NCBI RefSeq assembly: GCF_000708205.1
Contig: NW_014575558.1
Coordinates: 785,146 to 849,145, forward strand
Direction: 5' to 3'
Origin: Mixia osmundae IAM 14324
Lineage: Eukaryota; Basidiomycota; Mixiomycetes; Mixiales; Mixiaceae
Length of the DNA: 64,000 nucleotides
The notes beneath the pieces are model-generated. The model was not told the DNA's origin and did no database searches. It saw only the letters and a program-made list of their open reading frames with translations. The position numbers were made by a program, and so were the translations under genes. Below are positions 21,101 to 32,817 of the stretch, piece by piece. How positions within the stretch are numbered: the first letter of the stretch is position 1; each line of letters starts with the position of its first letter.

Positions 21101-24033
21101 CACACCGTCACTTGTCGAAACTAATTTGCGCACGCATGGCTTATGCGCCGACATACTCCAGCTACTCATCTCGCGTGGTGATCTTTCAGTGCGGTTGTTG
21201 CAAGCGATAGAGACGGTGTTGGTTGCTCGCCTGATGATCTGCGTTCACCGATCGGAGCTCGACATACAGAATCGCCTACTGCACGTCTTGCATTCGACCA
21301 TACAGGCGCTCACACCTGGAGGCAAGCCCCACGGGGTTACTGCAAACGATCTAAGCCCTGCCGCTGCGTCGACCGAAGCACTCAAGACAACGCTCGCCAG
21401 TCCTCAGCTTGATCGAGCAGATCCCGCCGAGCACGATCCCTTGCTGATCAGATTGATCTGCGACGGCATCAATATGCAGCGCAGCAGTGCCGTCTTACAT
21501 CACTGGATCGACTTCTTGCTCATGACGGTCTCACAGCTGCGATACTCGCTCGACGAGATGATCTTGCCGCTTTGCGACTGCATCACTCGTCGATTGGGAC
21601 AGATCGTCAAAGACTTGGCTGTCGCTTGGGATCCAGATACTGCTGGTACGTCGATTGCATTCGAAGCGACAGATGGCGACTTCACAGTCCTGATGAACGC
21701 TCTCGAACGACTCCTTTTGGTTGCTTCTGAAGAGGCGTCCAAAGTTGCCGCAACATCGCCCGTTGACGTCGAGATCGATGACAAGCATGTCATCTCCGAT
21801 CAACCCGCTAGCAGTATCTTCAGCTATGTCACCAATGTTCTGTCAAGCACAGAGCACGCTGTGCCGACCGAAATGCCTCATCAAGCGAAGAAGCACGCGA
21901 TGGATCGGCTAGACAACGCCATTGGTGTTATGCTGCTTACGTGGAAGGTCACGAGCGAGCTGGAAGCCAAGGTTGCAGGCGACAGTCTACGTGGTCAAGC
22001 ATGGATTGGCACGCGTATCAAAGCACGCACAAAGAAAGCCCTGGAGCGGATCGCCAGAGGCTATCAGGGCCAAGTGCTGGAGATGCATATCTCGACATGG
22101 CATGAAGCGATTGATCGGCAAGAGCCTGGCAGCTGGCTACTAGATTTGCTCAACTCGCTCATCACTTCGCCCACGATGCTCATCAGTGCGGTGTGTGAGC
22201 GTGTTACCGCTCGCACAAGTCCACTGCCATCCGACAAAAGCCGGTCTCTGCAGGCTTTCTCGAAGCTGTGAGTCTAGATCTGCTTGCAGCTTCACTCCTG
22301 CTGATGCACATGAATACAGCACTGAAGCGGATCTCTTTGCATTTCTAGAGGAGTGCATCAAATATATGAGCAGTACTGCTGCCACTTCGGTACTCCAGCA
22401 GCTCATCACATTCACACGCGATTTCTCCAACAATGTAGCGACGTACAAACTTCAGCTCTATCCTAGCTTGCGGTGCTTCGTCGCGCTATGCGACAAGCTG
22501 TCAGGCACTGCAAGTCTCGAAGATCGCAAGGCCAGGAAAGATGTACAGGACCTGCTTGCAAAGTGCATCGAGGTGGTCACACAGCTGACCGGCAAAGTTG
22601 GCTCAGCGGCACGAAAGCAAGGCGACGAACATATATCAGCATCTGTGGAGGACCTCGAGAACGGGAGATCGGCCAGTGTATCTTGGACCACGACTGGTGT
22701 ATCGCCTTATCAGCTCCAAGTATATCTGACAGAGCGTGTCTTACCATGCCTCAAAACGATCCAGATGGACAGCGATCGGTGCTCGAGTCTAGCTGCGACA
22801 ATAGTGCATTACAGTGTCGCTCCAGATCTTCGGCTGAAAGGGAGAACGCTCGAAGTTGAAGAAACCACCATTGCACTCTTCACCGAACTGACACGCCTAC
22901 CGGCGGCGGCTAAAGCATGGCGAGCGCAGCTAAGCGATATTTACGGCGATATTCGATTCTTTACACAACGCGCTCGAGCTGCGGACGCATGGCGACCAAG
23001 CATGGCAGCTCTGCTCGCTGCCGACAAGGAGAAGTTTGTCGATCTGCTCGTCAAAGTCACCGCTGCTCAGTCTGCCAATATATTTGCTAACCGCGAGCAA
23101 GAGTCATATGCGCGTGCAATCAGCCTAAGACGATTGTCGTATCTCTTCTATGCTGGTCAGCCAGATCAGTTCTTGGCACAACTGCCATTGCTGCAAGAGA
23201 AGCTGGTCGACATGCTTAGGCCTGGCACAGGCGAGATCGTACATGCTGAAGTATTCACCTGCTTGCGTGTTCTGCTTTGTCGCGTTGGCAGTCAACATCT
23301 CACCAGCTTCTGGCCGGTCGTACTTGCCGAGCTGCTCAGGCTGTTCGAAAGTCTTCTGCACAACCGGCACGCAGATTCTACAGACTTCGTGCTCTTGATC
23401 GCTTCAGCGTGCAAGTTGCTTGATCAACTCTTGCTCCTGCAGACAGAAGATTTCCAGATGTACGTCTTGTGCTTCGTCTCTATGCCGTGCTGACTTCCTC
23501 GTTCAGACATCAATGGATGTTTGTCACAGACACAGTGGATGCAATCTATCCCCCAGATGGGTGGCAGCCTCGCTCGATCATGGATAGGCTGGCAGACATT
23601 GTCAGAGATCGACATCGCAAGGTATGTCGAGCTCGTGAGGAATGACACTGAGCTGAAAAGGTAGCAGAACGATGGCAAAGTCGGCGCAGAATCGCCTGCT
23701 TTAAGCAAACGCCCCGAATTCGATCGCAATGATAGCATACCGTCCGGACTGCCCAATGGTCATTCTATCGATGTGTCAGTGCCTGCAGAACTGACAGACG
23801 CCGCGCGCACAAGGTTGAAGCGACCGCTGCTCGCCAAGCTCCGTCTAAAGCGACCCGAAGAGCATGCCAATACCGAGCGATCAACAGCTGCTGCTAATTT
23901 GCTTGCCAAACTTGAGCTGCGCTTCTTCTCGCGCGTCAGCCTTGCTAGCTACGAGACAGTGTATGCCGGCGGCGAGATCGATTGGGATGCGGTCGAGGCG
24001 AGCCTGGCAGGTGACCTGTTCGAAGGTCGGTAG
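18106..24033 (+). CDS. DOP1: Dopey/Dop1 endomembrane trafficking protein
   Basis: Dop1 forms a complex with the flippase Neo1 and Mon2 in endosome-to-Golgi recycling. The model has seven exons (18106-18489, 18549-18905, 18956-20715, 20765-22267, 22320-23459, 23507-23621, 23665-24033), and the total is a multiple of three, 1875 aa. After a Ser-rich start, the Dopey N-domain runs YAAAVERVLTSFESIQEWAD, HYQVIPHKLTMAKRLSQCL, NPALPTGVHQRALDVYVYIL and so on. Long helical repeats fill the rest. Intron 1 is GC-AG (GCATGG, 59 nt). No GT lies between the last conserved residue and the stop, and the GC splice restores LLK-TLQTFPHYQVIP. It ends 43 bp from the convergent COQ6. Confidence 0.93.
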
Positions 24034-24076
24034 GCATCGCAGTTTGCAATGCAAGACCTGTTGCTCGTTGTCGCTC

Positions 24077-25891
24077 TCAAGGTCTGACCAGACGGCCTTG
24101 GATGAACGAACGAAGGATGCCAAGTCCTCCTGTGCCTGCCTCTATGGCACGCGCAGCTATGTCGGCCGGCTTGAAGCTACCTGATTTGCTCGCGCCGGCT
24201 TGACCCATGAGCGCAGCTTTGACCATCGGCAGCTCGTTGAGCACTTCGATGCCCGTTGAACGTGCCCATACGAGCGGTCCAGATTCTATTGCGTAGAGCT
24301 TGTGTAGCTTGTCAATCGCGGAAAGCATAGTATGATTGGCGAGATAACGCTCTCGTGGATAAGCTTGCAAAGCAGTGAACGAGCCTATATCGGCACCATT
24401 GTCGAGATTGTTCTCAACAACACCGAGAAGGCTCTGAGCATCTGCCAGACCGAGATTGAGTCCTTGACCGGCAAGGGGGTGGACTGTGTGAGCTGCGTCG
24501 CCTATCAGTACTGTGCGACTGGGCATCCCAAGATTTGGTTCGCCTAGGTAGAACTTGGCGTGAGACATGCGCAAGGGAAAACTGGCGACTGAGCCAAGCT
24601 CAAGCGAGCTGACTTTGGGTGGGTAGATCGATTGAGCGAGATCGTAAGGTCCAGAAGTGTTCATATTGAATGCAAGCTCTGGCCCGAGCACATCGGGCGA
24701 AGAGCGCCATTCGATCTCTTCGCAAAGAGTTGCATTGGCTCTAAGACGCGCGGCATCGTCTGTAGATTGCAGTTCGGGCACGAGACCGCGTAAAGTCTTG
24801 TGCAAGTAATCGACAGACAGCCAAGGCAGCCGGAAGGCAGCATTGACTAATTTGCCGAGCGTGGGTCCATCAAGCAACTTGAGGGCTTGAGCTATATCTG
24901 GCATGGTCGACCAGACGAGGCTCGCAGACGAGTCTGACATGGGCAACCAGGCAATGGGTCCGGTTGGCAAGAAGCGTTGAAAGGCAGAATTGCCACCTGT
25001 CTCTGCTAGCTGCAGCGTGCCTACGACACCATTACGGTTGTACGACCAGCCAAAAGACTCTATGCCTGCATAAGAGCGCACGGGCGAGTTGAAGCCATCT
25101 GCGCCGATCTACGGATCACATGAGCTGCAAATCCCGGACATGATTGTCATGGACGCACGAGCAGTCTGGCTGTGATTGCACGACCGTCTGACAACGTCAC
25201 CGAAGGCCAGCCGGTCTCTTCGTTGCGATCAATGCTAATGACTTTTGTCTGATCCATAGTCGCAATAGACGCGCCTCCTGCAGGAGCAGCAAGAACACGC
25301 AACATGGCGCGCTGCATGTTGACGTTCTCGACCATCCTTGCCATAGGTCTTGGGGTCTCTGATGTAGAGAGATCCGTCGAATCGAATGCTAGATGGGCAG
25401 CGGTAATGCCGTCTGTGATCTGCATATCATAAACGTTTCTTATCCTCGTTTGATCGACGTGTCCCCATATGCCCGTCCCTGCTGGCTGTCAGCACATTTG
25501 CCGCAACGGAGAGGAGCAGTCTTACTTTGCAGAAACGCGAGTGACTCGTTGGTGAGTGAGGAGACTCGATTGCTGTAGCTGCCCGTCGGAGCTTGCCAAT
25601 TGGCTGATCTTGAGAGATCGCCTGCTTCGACGAGCAGACCTTGACATCCCTGACATGCCAGCGAAGTAGCTGATATCCAGCTTGAGCACAATACTGAAGC
25701 ACTTGAGGGTGCTCACAAAGAGATGCAGCGAGCGCAAGACCGACTGCTCCCCCGCCAATGATGACGACATCTTTATGCTCTGTAGAGCGGTTTGGCTGGG
25801 CTGCTGTGGATGCTGCTCTAGCAAGCCTGCGTTGGGTGACGCGGTGGGTCTGAAGAGCTAGACATGGCGTCCGTAGCCGCACTCGCAGCAT
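24077..25891 (-). CDS. COQ6: ubiquinone biosynthesis monooxygenase Coq6
   Basis: Coq6 is a flavin-dependent hydroxylase acting at C5 of the coenzyme Q ring in the mitochondrial CoQ synthome. The start MLRVRLRTPCLALQTHRVTQ is a typical presequence. The FAD-binding motif is DVVIIGGGAVGLALAASL. Middle exons give LLVEAGDLSRSANW, WGHVDQTRIRNVYDMQITDG and ENVNMQRAMLRVLAA. The last large exon has GADGFNSPVRSYAGIESFGW, GPIAWLPMSD and the second flavin motif VLIGDAAHTVHPLAGQGLNL. All main family blocks are present, with three to four short introns. Confidence 0.93.
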
Positions 25892-26027
25892 GAGCTCGAG
25901 TCTGTTGAAGTAGATCGAGGTACGATCTCTCAGGCACACTGATTACACACGCAAATATCATTGGAAGCGCGCAAAGTCGAATGTGACATGTCGCATGTGA
26001 CCCGGCCCATCCCCCACTCTGATATTC

Positions 26028-26686
26028 TTACAATACAGACCATGTCTCATCTGCATGACTGCCTAGCATACATTCAAGACAGTATGGCACCCCAGTCGCA
26101 TCAAGCAATTTTCTGCTTAGTTTAGCCCACATCAATGTCAACCTGATATCACGCACCGAGATGCCAATATTTTGGCCAGGTGTGCTCGAGCAAGCCAGAC
26201 CGTACTGCGATGCGGGCACGTTGAGCTTTGTATACTTGTGCCAGAAGTCGAGCAGCTTGAAGGCTGCGATGTTGCCGCTTCCATCGAGCTGCACATTCAA
26301 CTGAAGATTATAATCGATCGCAGACACTGCACATGCGCTCGGATTCAGTCAATCGTTCACCTACGCAAGAGAACTGAACTCGTGAACTGATGGTAGACCG
26401 GGCTGAAGTTGTGTGCCGTCAAAGGCGGCACGCTTCTGGCCCCAATCAATTCGCCAGTCGGCGAAAGGTCATAAGTCTTGGTCGACGGGTTCCACGACAA
26501 CGTGAAGCCGAGCGATACAATCGGTTTGGCTTTATCGTACTGGATCTGCATGCCACACCAGCTGTAGCTGCCAACATGCCTACGGGTGATACTTGGACCG
26601 TTCGTCATCGAGAGTCTCTCTGGCTTGGCAGCCGCCGGACCCAGTCCAGCGAAGAAGAGTGCGACCAGCGCAAATGAGCACCTCAT
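26028..26686 (-). CDS. family-S secreted protein, divergent copy S4
   Basis: Function unknown. The signal peptide is MRCSFALVALFFAGLGPAAA. A short propeptide ends in ITRR before HVGSYSWCGMQ, keeping the family Kex2-like site and the S-Y-W-C start of the mature part. At the point where the other copies have intron 1, S4 reads straight through (CGMQIQYDKAKPIVSLGFTL), so that intron is lost. S7 has VQYDKIKP after its intron, so S4 and S7 are close. A later intron near 26340 (GTAGGT...GCAG) joins to AIDYNLQLNVQLDGSGNIAA. The 3' end is uncertain: either the frame runs to 26028, or a GTGCGT donor leads to a tiny last exon. Confidence 0.65.
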
Positions 26687-26922
26687 ATCCTCTCGGCTTG
26701 GATACAATCTTGCTCGGTTGTGCGAGGGTGCAAGAAGCATCGTCTCAGATGCAATGTCTGGACGGATACAAACGCCCGGTTATGAGGAGTCGTGTCATGC
26801 GCCAGAGTATTTCAACTGCACAACCCTGCTGGGCGATCTGTTTCGGCTTCGAATGATCTCGCGCGCTTTGTCCCCTCACCTGTCATCAATAGAGTTTGCC
26901 AGCTTCATCAGACAAAACAGCT

Positions 26923-27522
26923 ATGTTCAGCCATTCTCTCAAGACCACAATGCCTGCCGCACTTGCTCTCTGCCTCGCTGCTTTTATCAGGGGTGCAAGC
27001 ATTGATCTCAACTCGATGGAGGCTCGCGACGCCAGTACGCTTAAACGTCGTCATACTGGCCCTTACACGTAGTGTGGCCTTCAGGCGAGCTCCCTTTCAC
27101 CGAATCAGATCGGACATCAACGCAGTTGCTGACAAACGGAGTACCTGCTGGGTAAAGCCTCCGGCGTTGGCTCTGAGATTGTATGGCTGGAATTAAATAG
27201 ATCGCTGCAGCTGGAGAAGGCATGACTTTCGCAAACTTCGAATCTGCCTACGTGGATGACGGTGTCCTGAATGACGCAAACTTCGTTTTGCAAGGTGGTC
27301 CCCACTACTTCCTCGATCTCCAAGTCAAGGTCGGCAACGATGGCGACATTCAAGGAGCTGTGATCGCCACCCTGAGAGTCGACGGAAGCGTCATCGCCAA
27401 TCCGATCTCCTACGGTTTCCAGTGCAGCAATGATTCCAAACAGCAGAGCAGGATCGCTATACCAGCGAATCAACTTGTCATACGGCAGACATAGCTGATC
27501 AGCATATGCACAGGGCTACTGA
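26923..27522 (+). pseudogene. family-S pseudogene, copy S5
   Basis: Exon 1 keeps the signal peptide (MFSHSLKTTMPAALALCLAA) and the propeptide ending LKRR before HTGPYT. The conserved Trp codon of YTWC is then TAG. At the first intron the acceptor seen in S3 (CAG before ACGGAG) has become CAA. Early exon 2 also loses frame before MTFANFESAY. The rest of exon 2 is intact (LNDANFVL, VGNDGDIQGAVIATLRV, YGFQCSND). A third exon giving G-Y-stop remains. With at least three defects the copy is probably dead. Its exon 2 is the best match in the window to exon 2 of S3. Confidence 0.75.
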
Positions 27523-28027
27523 GCGATCCGATTGGGGTCAAGGATTGTTCGCATGGTCATCTTGTATGCGAGATGCACCTCGACGATGTCAAGCTTCAGC
27601 CTTGAGCGCACTTTGGCATTAACTTGCTCATCTCACGCTGTCGAGACTGTCTTCGGTAACTATCTGACGCTTAACACGCAGAAAGTCCCCAGCGATATGA
27701 TGCAAGCTCGATGAAGTAGGAAGCTGAGACTGCTACTGGCATTTCAACCTGCCAGGCTCCCGCGACCAATCGTTCAGAATCCTATCAGTCGTTGCCATCA
27801 TCTTTCTGACCCTCTTGGTATCCCAGCCGACCGCCTTTGACTCCTTTTCGAAGTGCATCGCAGCAAGCTCGACAGCCGATCAAGCCTGACACGATCGGAG
27901 AGCCTCAGCTCGTGGTCTCAGACAGTCTGCACAGCGTATAGAGTTTCTACGACTTCTCTTGACTCTAGCATACTTTGGACAGCAACGGCAGATATCGCGA
28001 AAGCCGAGTAAACCACATCGTAGCAAA
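27523..28027. other. intergenic between S5 and S6, no gene recognised
   Basis: About 500 bp with only short frames. The last 100 bp should hold the S6 promoter. No TATA box or other motif was convincing. Confidence 0.4.
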
Positions 28028-28625
28028 ATGATCAGCAAGTCTCTCAGATCGATGCTCCCTGCTGCTCTCATGCTCGCCCTTGCCACATTTGGCTCGGGCG
28101 TTAGCATTGATGCCAACACCATCGAGGCTCGAGAGATCCATCAGCTTGAGCGTCGTCACGAAGGGAGCTACTCCTGGTGTGGTATCCAGGCAAGCAACTA
28201 AAAAGTAGTATAGCTTTGATGATGACGCCAAATGGAAACAACAGATCAGCTGCACGCCCCACATCGCTGCCGGCGTCAACCTCTTTTGGCAGCCGCATGA
28301 CTACTCCGTCCTGCCTGGTGCAGGACTGGTCGCGGCAAGCTATGATCCCCCTGCCATGACTGGCTTTGCACTTCGAGGTGGAATCCTTCATATGAACGGT
28401 ACCAATTTCAACCTCACTCTCGAGCTCCAAGTCGCCAGTGATGGCAACATCCTGGGAGTCGGCATCTCATCGTTGGACATCAAGGGAGCGCCCTCTCCGA
28501 AATCGCCGGGCTTTGGCTTCCAGTGCAGTAGCGATCCTACTCAGCAGAACAAGATTACTATCCCGGTCAGCTGCTTGACCTCGCACACGACGAGATACTG
28601 ATGGACAGACTCATAGGCGGCTTGA
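28028..28625 (+). CDS. family-S small secreted protein, copy S6
   Basis: Function unknown; about 163 aa in three exons (28028-28189, 28245-28565, 28617-28625). The signal peptide is MISKSLRSMLPAALMLALAT. The propeptide ends HQLERR, followed by HEGSYSWCGIQ. Exon 2 has GVNLFWQPHDYSVLPGAGLV, VASDGNILGVGISSLDI and GFGFQCSSD. Intron 1 is GC-AG (GCAAGC, 55 nt) and aligns exactly with the introns of S1-S3. The final 9-nt exon encodes A-A-stop, with its acceptor inferred. All exons are multiples of three. Confidence 0.75.
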
Positions 28626-29083
28626 GCACTCACAAGCTCTCGCTGGGATATCGCCGCTCTTGACTTGTACGCTTGCTGTACTTTCATAAGACGCGTCTTC
28701 TCGAAGAACAAACGGTCGCGGACTGCCTTACAATCCATCGATGTTGCCTTGAACTTTGTCCATGGCAATGACTTGGCGGTTGCTTCCGCTGTATAACCCG
28801 CGTCAGTCCTGCTGTAGCTTTCTCCGATAACAAGATGTTCCTCAACCTGTTTTCATTCCTCAACCTGTTTTGCAGCGCGAGACACAGTCTCGACAGACAC
28901 AGAGCGGCTGTGCAAGTCTCGACGGACACAAAGCGAATGAGCTATGTATGCTGTGCGCAACACAGCCTGCATCTACATAGCATCCTGCGCTCAGGTGTTT
29001 CGACTTCGCATGACTTCGAGCGCCGCACCTCTCTCCTCTGACCACCGAGGGCTATACCAATCATCTTACCAATTCACACAACA
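28626..29083. other. intergenic between S6 and S7, no gene recognised
   Basis: About 460 bp. A short direct repeat is visible near 28836-28871, where CTCAACCTGTTTTxxxTTC occurs twice. The final part is the S7 promoter. No coding signal. Confidence 0.4.
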
Positions 29084-29683
29084 ATGTTCAGCAAGACCAT
29101 CGTTCCCGCCACCATTGCTCTCTGCCTCGCCACAGTGGCTTCGGGCGCGGATCTCAACGTCCACCCGATCAAAGCCCGTGACGCCAACACGCTTGAGCGC
29201 CGCCACACTGGTGCCTACACCCACTGCGGTCTTCAAGTGAGCAGGCTATCAATTTTGGTCAGATGACAGACTGAACCTCCCATTTGCAGGTACAATATGA
29301 CAAAATCAAGCCACAGTTTGCCGTTGATTGGTTCATCAAGTGGCAGGGACCGCAAGCAGGCTATTATCTCTATGCTGACGGTCCCGTCAATACGGCGACA
29401 TATCAACTTCCCACTGGAGCTGCGGCCAATCCCAGCATGACGCTCATAGGCAATGACTTCAAGATGGTCCTTCAAGTCAAAGTTCAGCCCGATGGCAACA
29501 TCATTGGCGTTGCACTGGACGACGCCGAAGTCGATAGCGCTCGCTACGTTAACCCGACGTTTGGTATGCAGTGCAGCGATGATCCCGACCAAGCCAACTT
29601 GGTCACCATCCCTGTAGGTGACATTGCTCGTACGCTAGGCATGCGGCTGACTGCTGACTATGCAGGCCTTTTACCATAACTGA
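29084..29683 (+). CDS. family-S small secreted protein, copy S7
   Basis: Function unknown; about 164 aa in three exons (29084-29236, 29290-29613, 29666-29683). The signal peptide is MFSKTIVPATIALCLATVAS. The propeptide ends NTLERR, then HTGAYTHCGLQ, where the usual Trp is His. Exon 2 begins VQYDKIKPQFAVDWFIKW and has VQPDGNIIGVALDDAEV and FGMQCSDD. Both introns are ordinary GT-AG (GTGAGC, GTAGGT), in the same positions as the GC-AG intron of its paralogues. The 18-nt last exon gives AFYHN-stop. It is closest to S4. Confidence 0.78.
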
Positions 29684-31505
29684 TGTGCTACAGTGCCTTG
29701 TCTCGTCCGCTGATTGCACAGACACCTAATCGCTCCTTGCATGCTCTTCGCTACGTTGATCTTGATGAGGACTGCATCTGACCGCCTGAGCACTTTGCAA
29801 GCTTGCCAATAGTTCATCGCATGCTTGGTGACACCTGCAGGGCGAATCTGGATTGATCGCATTGATGCGCGGACAGCAGACCCTGTAGCAGCACAATGGA
29901 CTAGACAAGTGATCAAGTTTCATCCGCATGGTCGGAATCGGCATCCCCAGCGCCGTAATCAGCGTATGGCTTAATTGTTATCCGGCGGTTTCCAGTCCGC
30001 CCACGAGCATCTTTGTCCGAAAGCTGCCGAAGCAGGGCTTTTGACTCTCGGATCCTTTTTGTGCGCCTGAGGTAGATCCGGACGCTAAGCTTGCGAAGAG
30101 AGGTCTCTCAGTGATGGACAGTCTTGAAGTCCGTTGCATCTGGTAAGTCGAAGTTCTCCCAAAAGCTTTGACGGACTTAGTGACAGGCAGAGGCGACAGT
30201 TAATGCACGATCGCTGTCCTCATCTCTCATTGCAACATGATCGCATAGAGCTTCAGCAAAGGCAAAAATTAAAGAACATAAGTATGCATATTTGCAAGGC
30301 TAGCCCGCCAGCTCTTCTTGGCTACGAGGTCATCGCCCGCTAGGCCGGCAAGCAGATCGATCAGAGACTGTGAAGTGCATGTGAGCAGCAGGACCAAAGT
30401 GAGGAAGACGAGCTGGACAAGAGGACGGCGAGCAGTCGAAAGCACGTGCAGGTATCGCGCTGGTCGCCCGAGTTCGACTGTCACATACGCACCACAATGC
30501 AGGAGAGATGGATGCCCGTAGTACGGGTCCCCAGCGCATAGGGCAGGAGCGCAGCCATGCTGGTGCTGAGAGTAGTCGCCAAGCTCGAGGTCGAAGTCGT
30601 ACGCACCATAGCATACGAAAGATGGAAGCCCGTATACGGGTGGATCCCCAGCACACAGGGCTGGGCCGCGCCTATGCTGGTGCTGAGAGGTTTGCCAGGT
30701 TTGTTGCCAAGTCCTGCGAGGAGTGAGGATTGAGCGCGGCGCCTGGCTTTTATAATGTCACCAGACGCGACGAGTGCAGGAATGCTTCAAACACGCTGTC
30801 AATATTGTTCAGCTCAAATAGGGCCAGGCAAAGCGCGCCTCCTAGAAATGTGCTCCGCAAGCCCAAAGGAGGCGTGCACGCATATGCACTATCTAAAAGA
30901 AGCGCATCCCGATGCTATGAGCCATGTGGGATACCTGCAGACCCCCGGAACAGACTGCGACCAGCGCTGAACGCTCGTGCGAGCACACGAGTACGCTGAT
31001 AGCACGCCAAATCTGTCACCAGGACAGCATTGTCGCACTTGAAATGTAGTTTTTTATAGTTTTTAGCGGTCATCTGCACCAGTGCAACGAAGTGACGCAA
31101 AGCCGACTGGCTTCACAAGATTGCCAGATCCTTTGCCGAGTGCGGCGCGGAATGCGAAAGGAAGTACATGTACGCTTTGTATGCGTGTCATGCATGCTAT
31201 GAGCCATACTGTAAGGTACAAAATAGGATGTTCTCCGCATCTTCCCCCCTCTTCTTTCGCTATGTGGTTGTACGTGAGCACGCCCGCTTGCACGTCAGTG
31301 CATCAATCCATGACCAGCATATCCTGCCTAACCCTGTCCGAGCATCCTTATCCACGACGACACATGCCTTCGCAGGCTGTTGCCTTGTCTCAGACTCTTG
31401 CAGCAGCTTGGTCTGTCTGTACTGTTTTAGCTCCAAACGCAAGCCCATTCTCCTGCGCTTGCTTTTGTCCATCCTGCCATCAATACAAATAAGACAACAT
31501 ACACT
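29684..31505. other. gene-poor stretch, about 1.8 kb
   Basis: No gene can be supported. One minus-strand frame (30484-30269) has a hydrophobic stretch LVQLVFLTLVLLLT, but no partner exon or homologue is evident. The region contains the 91-bp tandem repeat listed separately. The last 300 bp precede S8 and presumably carry its promoter. Confidence 0.4.
30482..30689. repeat. two-unit imperfect direct repeat, about 91 bp each
   Basis: Units at about 30482-30572 and 30598-30689 share ACGCACC, GAxAGATGGA, a small palindrome, CCCCAGC, and CATGCTGGTGCTGAGAG or its close match. The palindrome is perfect in unit 2 (CCCGTATACGGG) and has one extra base in unit 1. Both strands stay open across the repeat in some frames, so a repeat-containing peptide cannot be excluded. 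No promoter or signal peptide links to it. Confidence 0.7.
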
Positions 31506-32132
31506 ATGTTCAGCAACCTGATCAAGACGATACTTCCGGCAGCTCTTGCATTGTGGATCTTCATGCTCGCGCCGGGCGCAAGTGCAGATGTTGGCACGAT
31601 GCAAGCCGGGACGACCAACAAACTGCAGCGTCGTCACTCGGGTAGCTACACATGGTGCAATGTCAAGGTATGCAGCTTGCTTCGTCAAGGTTCGTAAGCT
31701 GACGGAAAGAAATAGGTTTGGTACCATCACAACAAGGAACCACTCAGCCTCGAATGGCCAATGGAATGGAAGTCAGGCACCTACAAGATCGACACTGTCG
31801 GCAACATCACCTCGGCCAGCTACGATCCTCCTTATATGGTCGGTAACACGCTCGTCAATGCCAATATGGTCCTCGTAGGGTCGCATTTCAGAGTCAATCT
31901 CCAACTCAGAGTCGCTTCCGACGGCGATATAGAGGGCGTTGCGCTCGTTCTGGTCACACACGGTGGCGCGATCCCGAAGAAACAGCCTCCCTTTGGCTTG
32001 CAATGCAGTGACGACCCCGCTCACGAGTACAAGAACATCATTCCTGTGAGCGATCTCGCGAAACAGCAAACAGGCAGCTGAGTGACAATGTTCAGGCTTA
32101 CTAATCAGAGCGCTCTTCTGCCAGCTATATGA
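31506..32132 (+). CDS. family-S small secreted protein, copy S8
   Basis: Function unknown; about 171 aa in three exons (31506-31667, 31716-32045, 32109-32132). The signal peptide is MFSNLIKTILPAALALWIFM. The propeptide ends NKLQRR, before HSGSYTWCNVK. Exon 2 has YDPPYMVGNTLVNANMVLVG, VASDGDIEGVALVLVTH and PFGLQCSDD. Both introns are GT-AG (GTATGC, GTGAGC). The last exon gives SALLPAI-stop. It is the last close family-S copy on this strand before the cysteine-rich microgenes. Confidence 0.78.
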
Positions 32133-32522
32133 GCTTGGACATGTATGCAAGCCGCTTCCTCCTATCGAGCTATTGCCAAATTCGACAACTTGCTCATCGC
32201 TCATTCTGCACTCTTCTGATATATTCAATATGCGATCGGCCAGCGCCCTGATCATCATCATTATAACCTTTCCGCACTCCGCAACGCTATCACAGCTTTC
32301 TCTCAAGCTTTCAAGCTCGGAGCACCAAATTTACTGAGAACTTGCCTGCGTCGTGAGATCATACTGTCGCAAGCGGCATCGATCGATACGCTACGTTACG
32401 TCCCCGTCCACTTCGTCGACTTCCTTGTATCTATGATGAGGACGCTCGAAAGGGATCCGCAACATCAGGTCCGCGAGCCTATGTGAGCCTTGAGTAAGGA
32501 TGCAGAACGACTCGCTATCAGG
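32133..32522. other. intergenic between convergent S8 and peptide gene A
   Basis: About 390 bp between two 3' ends. Nothing recognised. Confidence 0.4.
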
Positions 32523-32817
32523 CTAGTCGATATCGCCACAAGGCAAGCAATGGCAAAGTCCGCGATCGCAGCTGATCGGACAGGAACCAGGCGGGCAGCC
32601 AGCATGGTTGAAGCCTGGATCGTCGCCGCTGCCAAAGCATGTCAGCAAACATGAAGCCGAAAGCGTGCCAATCCTACTGGAATGTTTTCTCGTTTGCCAC
32701 CGAGGCTCTACGTGCGTGTCAGCCATCAACAACGAAGCGGCAAGATCGATCGGCGCACCCGTTGATGAGCATTGCGGTGGCCAAACCAAACATGGCAGCA
32801 AAGATTGTAGATCTCAT
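32523..32817 (-). CDS. six-cysteine secreted micropeptide, copy A
   Basis: Function unknown. The model has three exons (32817-32759, 32707-32678, 32628-32523), 64 aa. Exon 1 is a signal peptide (MRSTIFAAMFGLATAMLING). The 30-nt exon 2 gives ASVANEKTF. Exon 3 gives HGDDPGFNHA and then the cysteine core CPPGSCPISC-DRGLCHCLPC and GDID. Spacing is C-x4-C-x3-C-x4-C-x-C-x2-C, the same as in copies B and C. Introns are 51 and 49 nt (donors GTGCGC and GTAGGA), both phase 2 as in the other copies. Unlike B and C there is no Lys-Arg before the core. Each exon alone is too short for ordinary gene finding. The three copies agree exactly on exon 1 and 2 length and on intron phase. Confidence 0.72.

Noticed and set aside
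30269-30656. Minus-strand frames with a hydrophobic stretch and repeat-derived residues
   Set aside because: The two frames cannot be joined by a clear intron, and neither starts with a convincing signal peptide. Kept only as a repeat.
31082-31492. 136-codon plus-strand frame upstream of S8
   Set aside because: It ends just before S8, has a Cys/Ser-rich random look, and has no start context or family match. It is probably promoter DNA.
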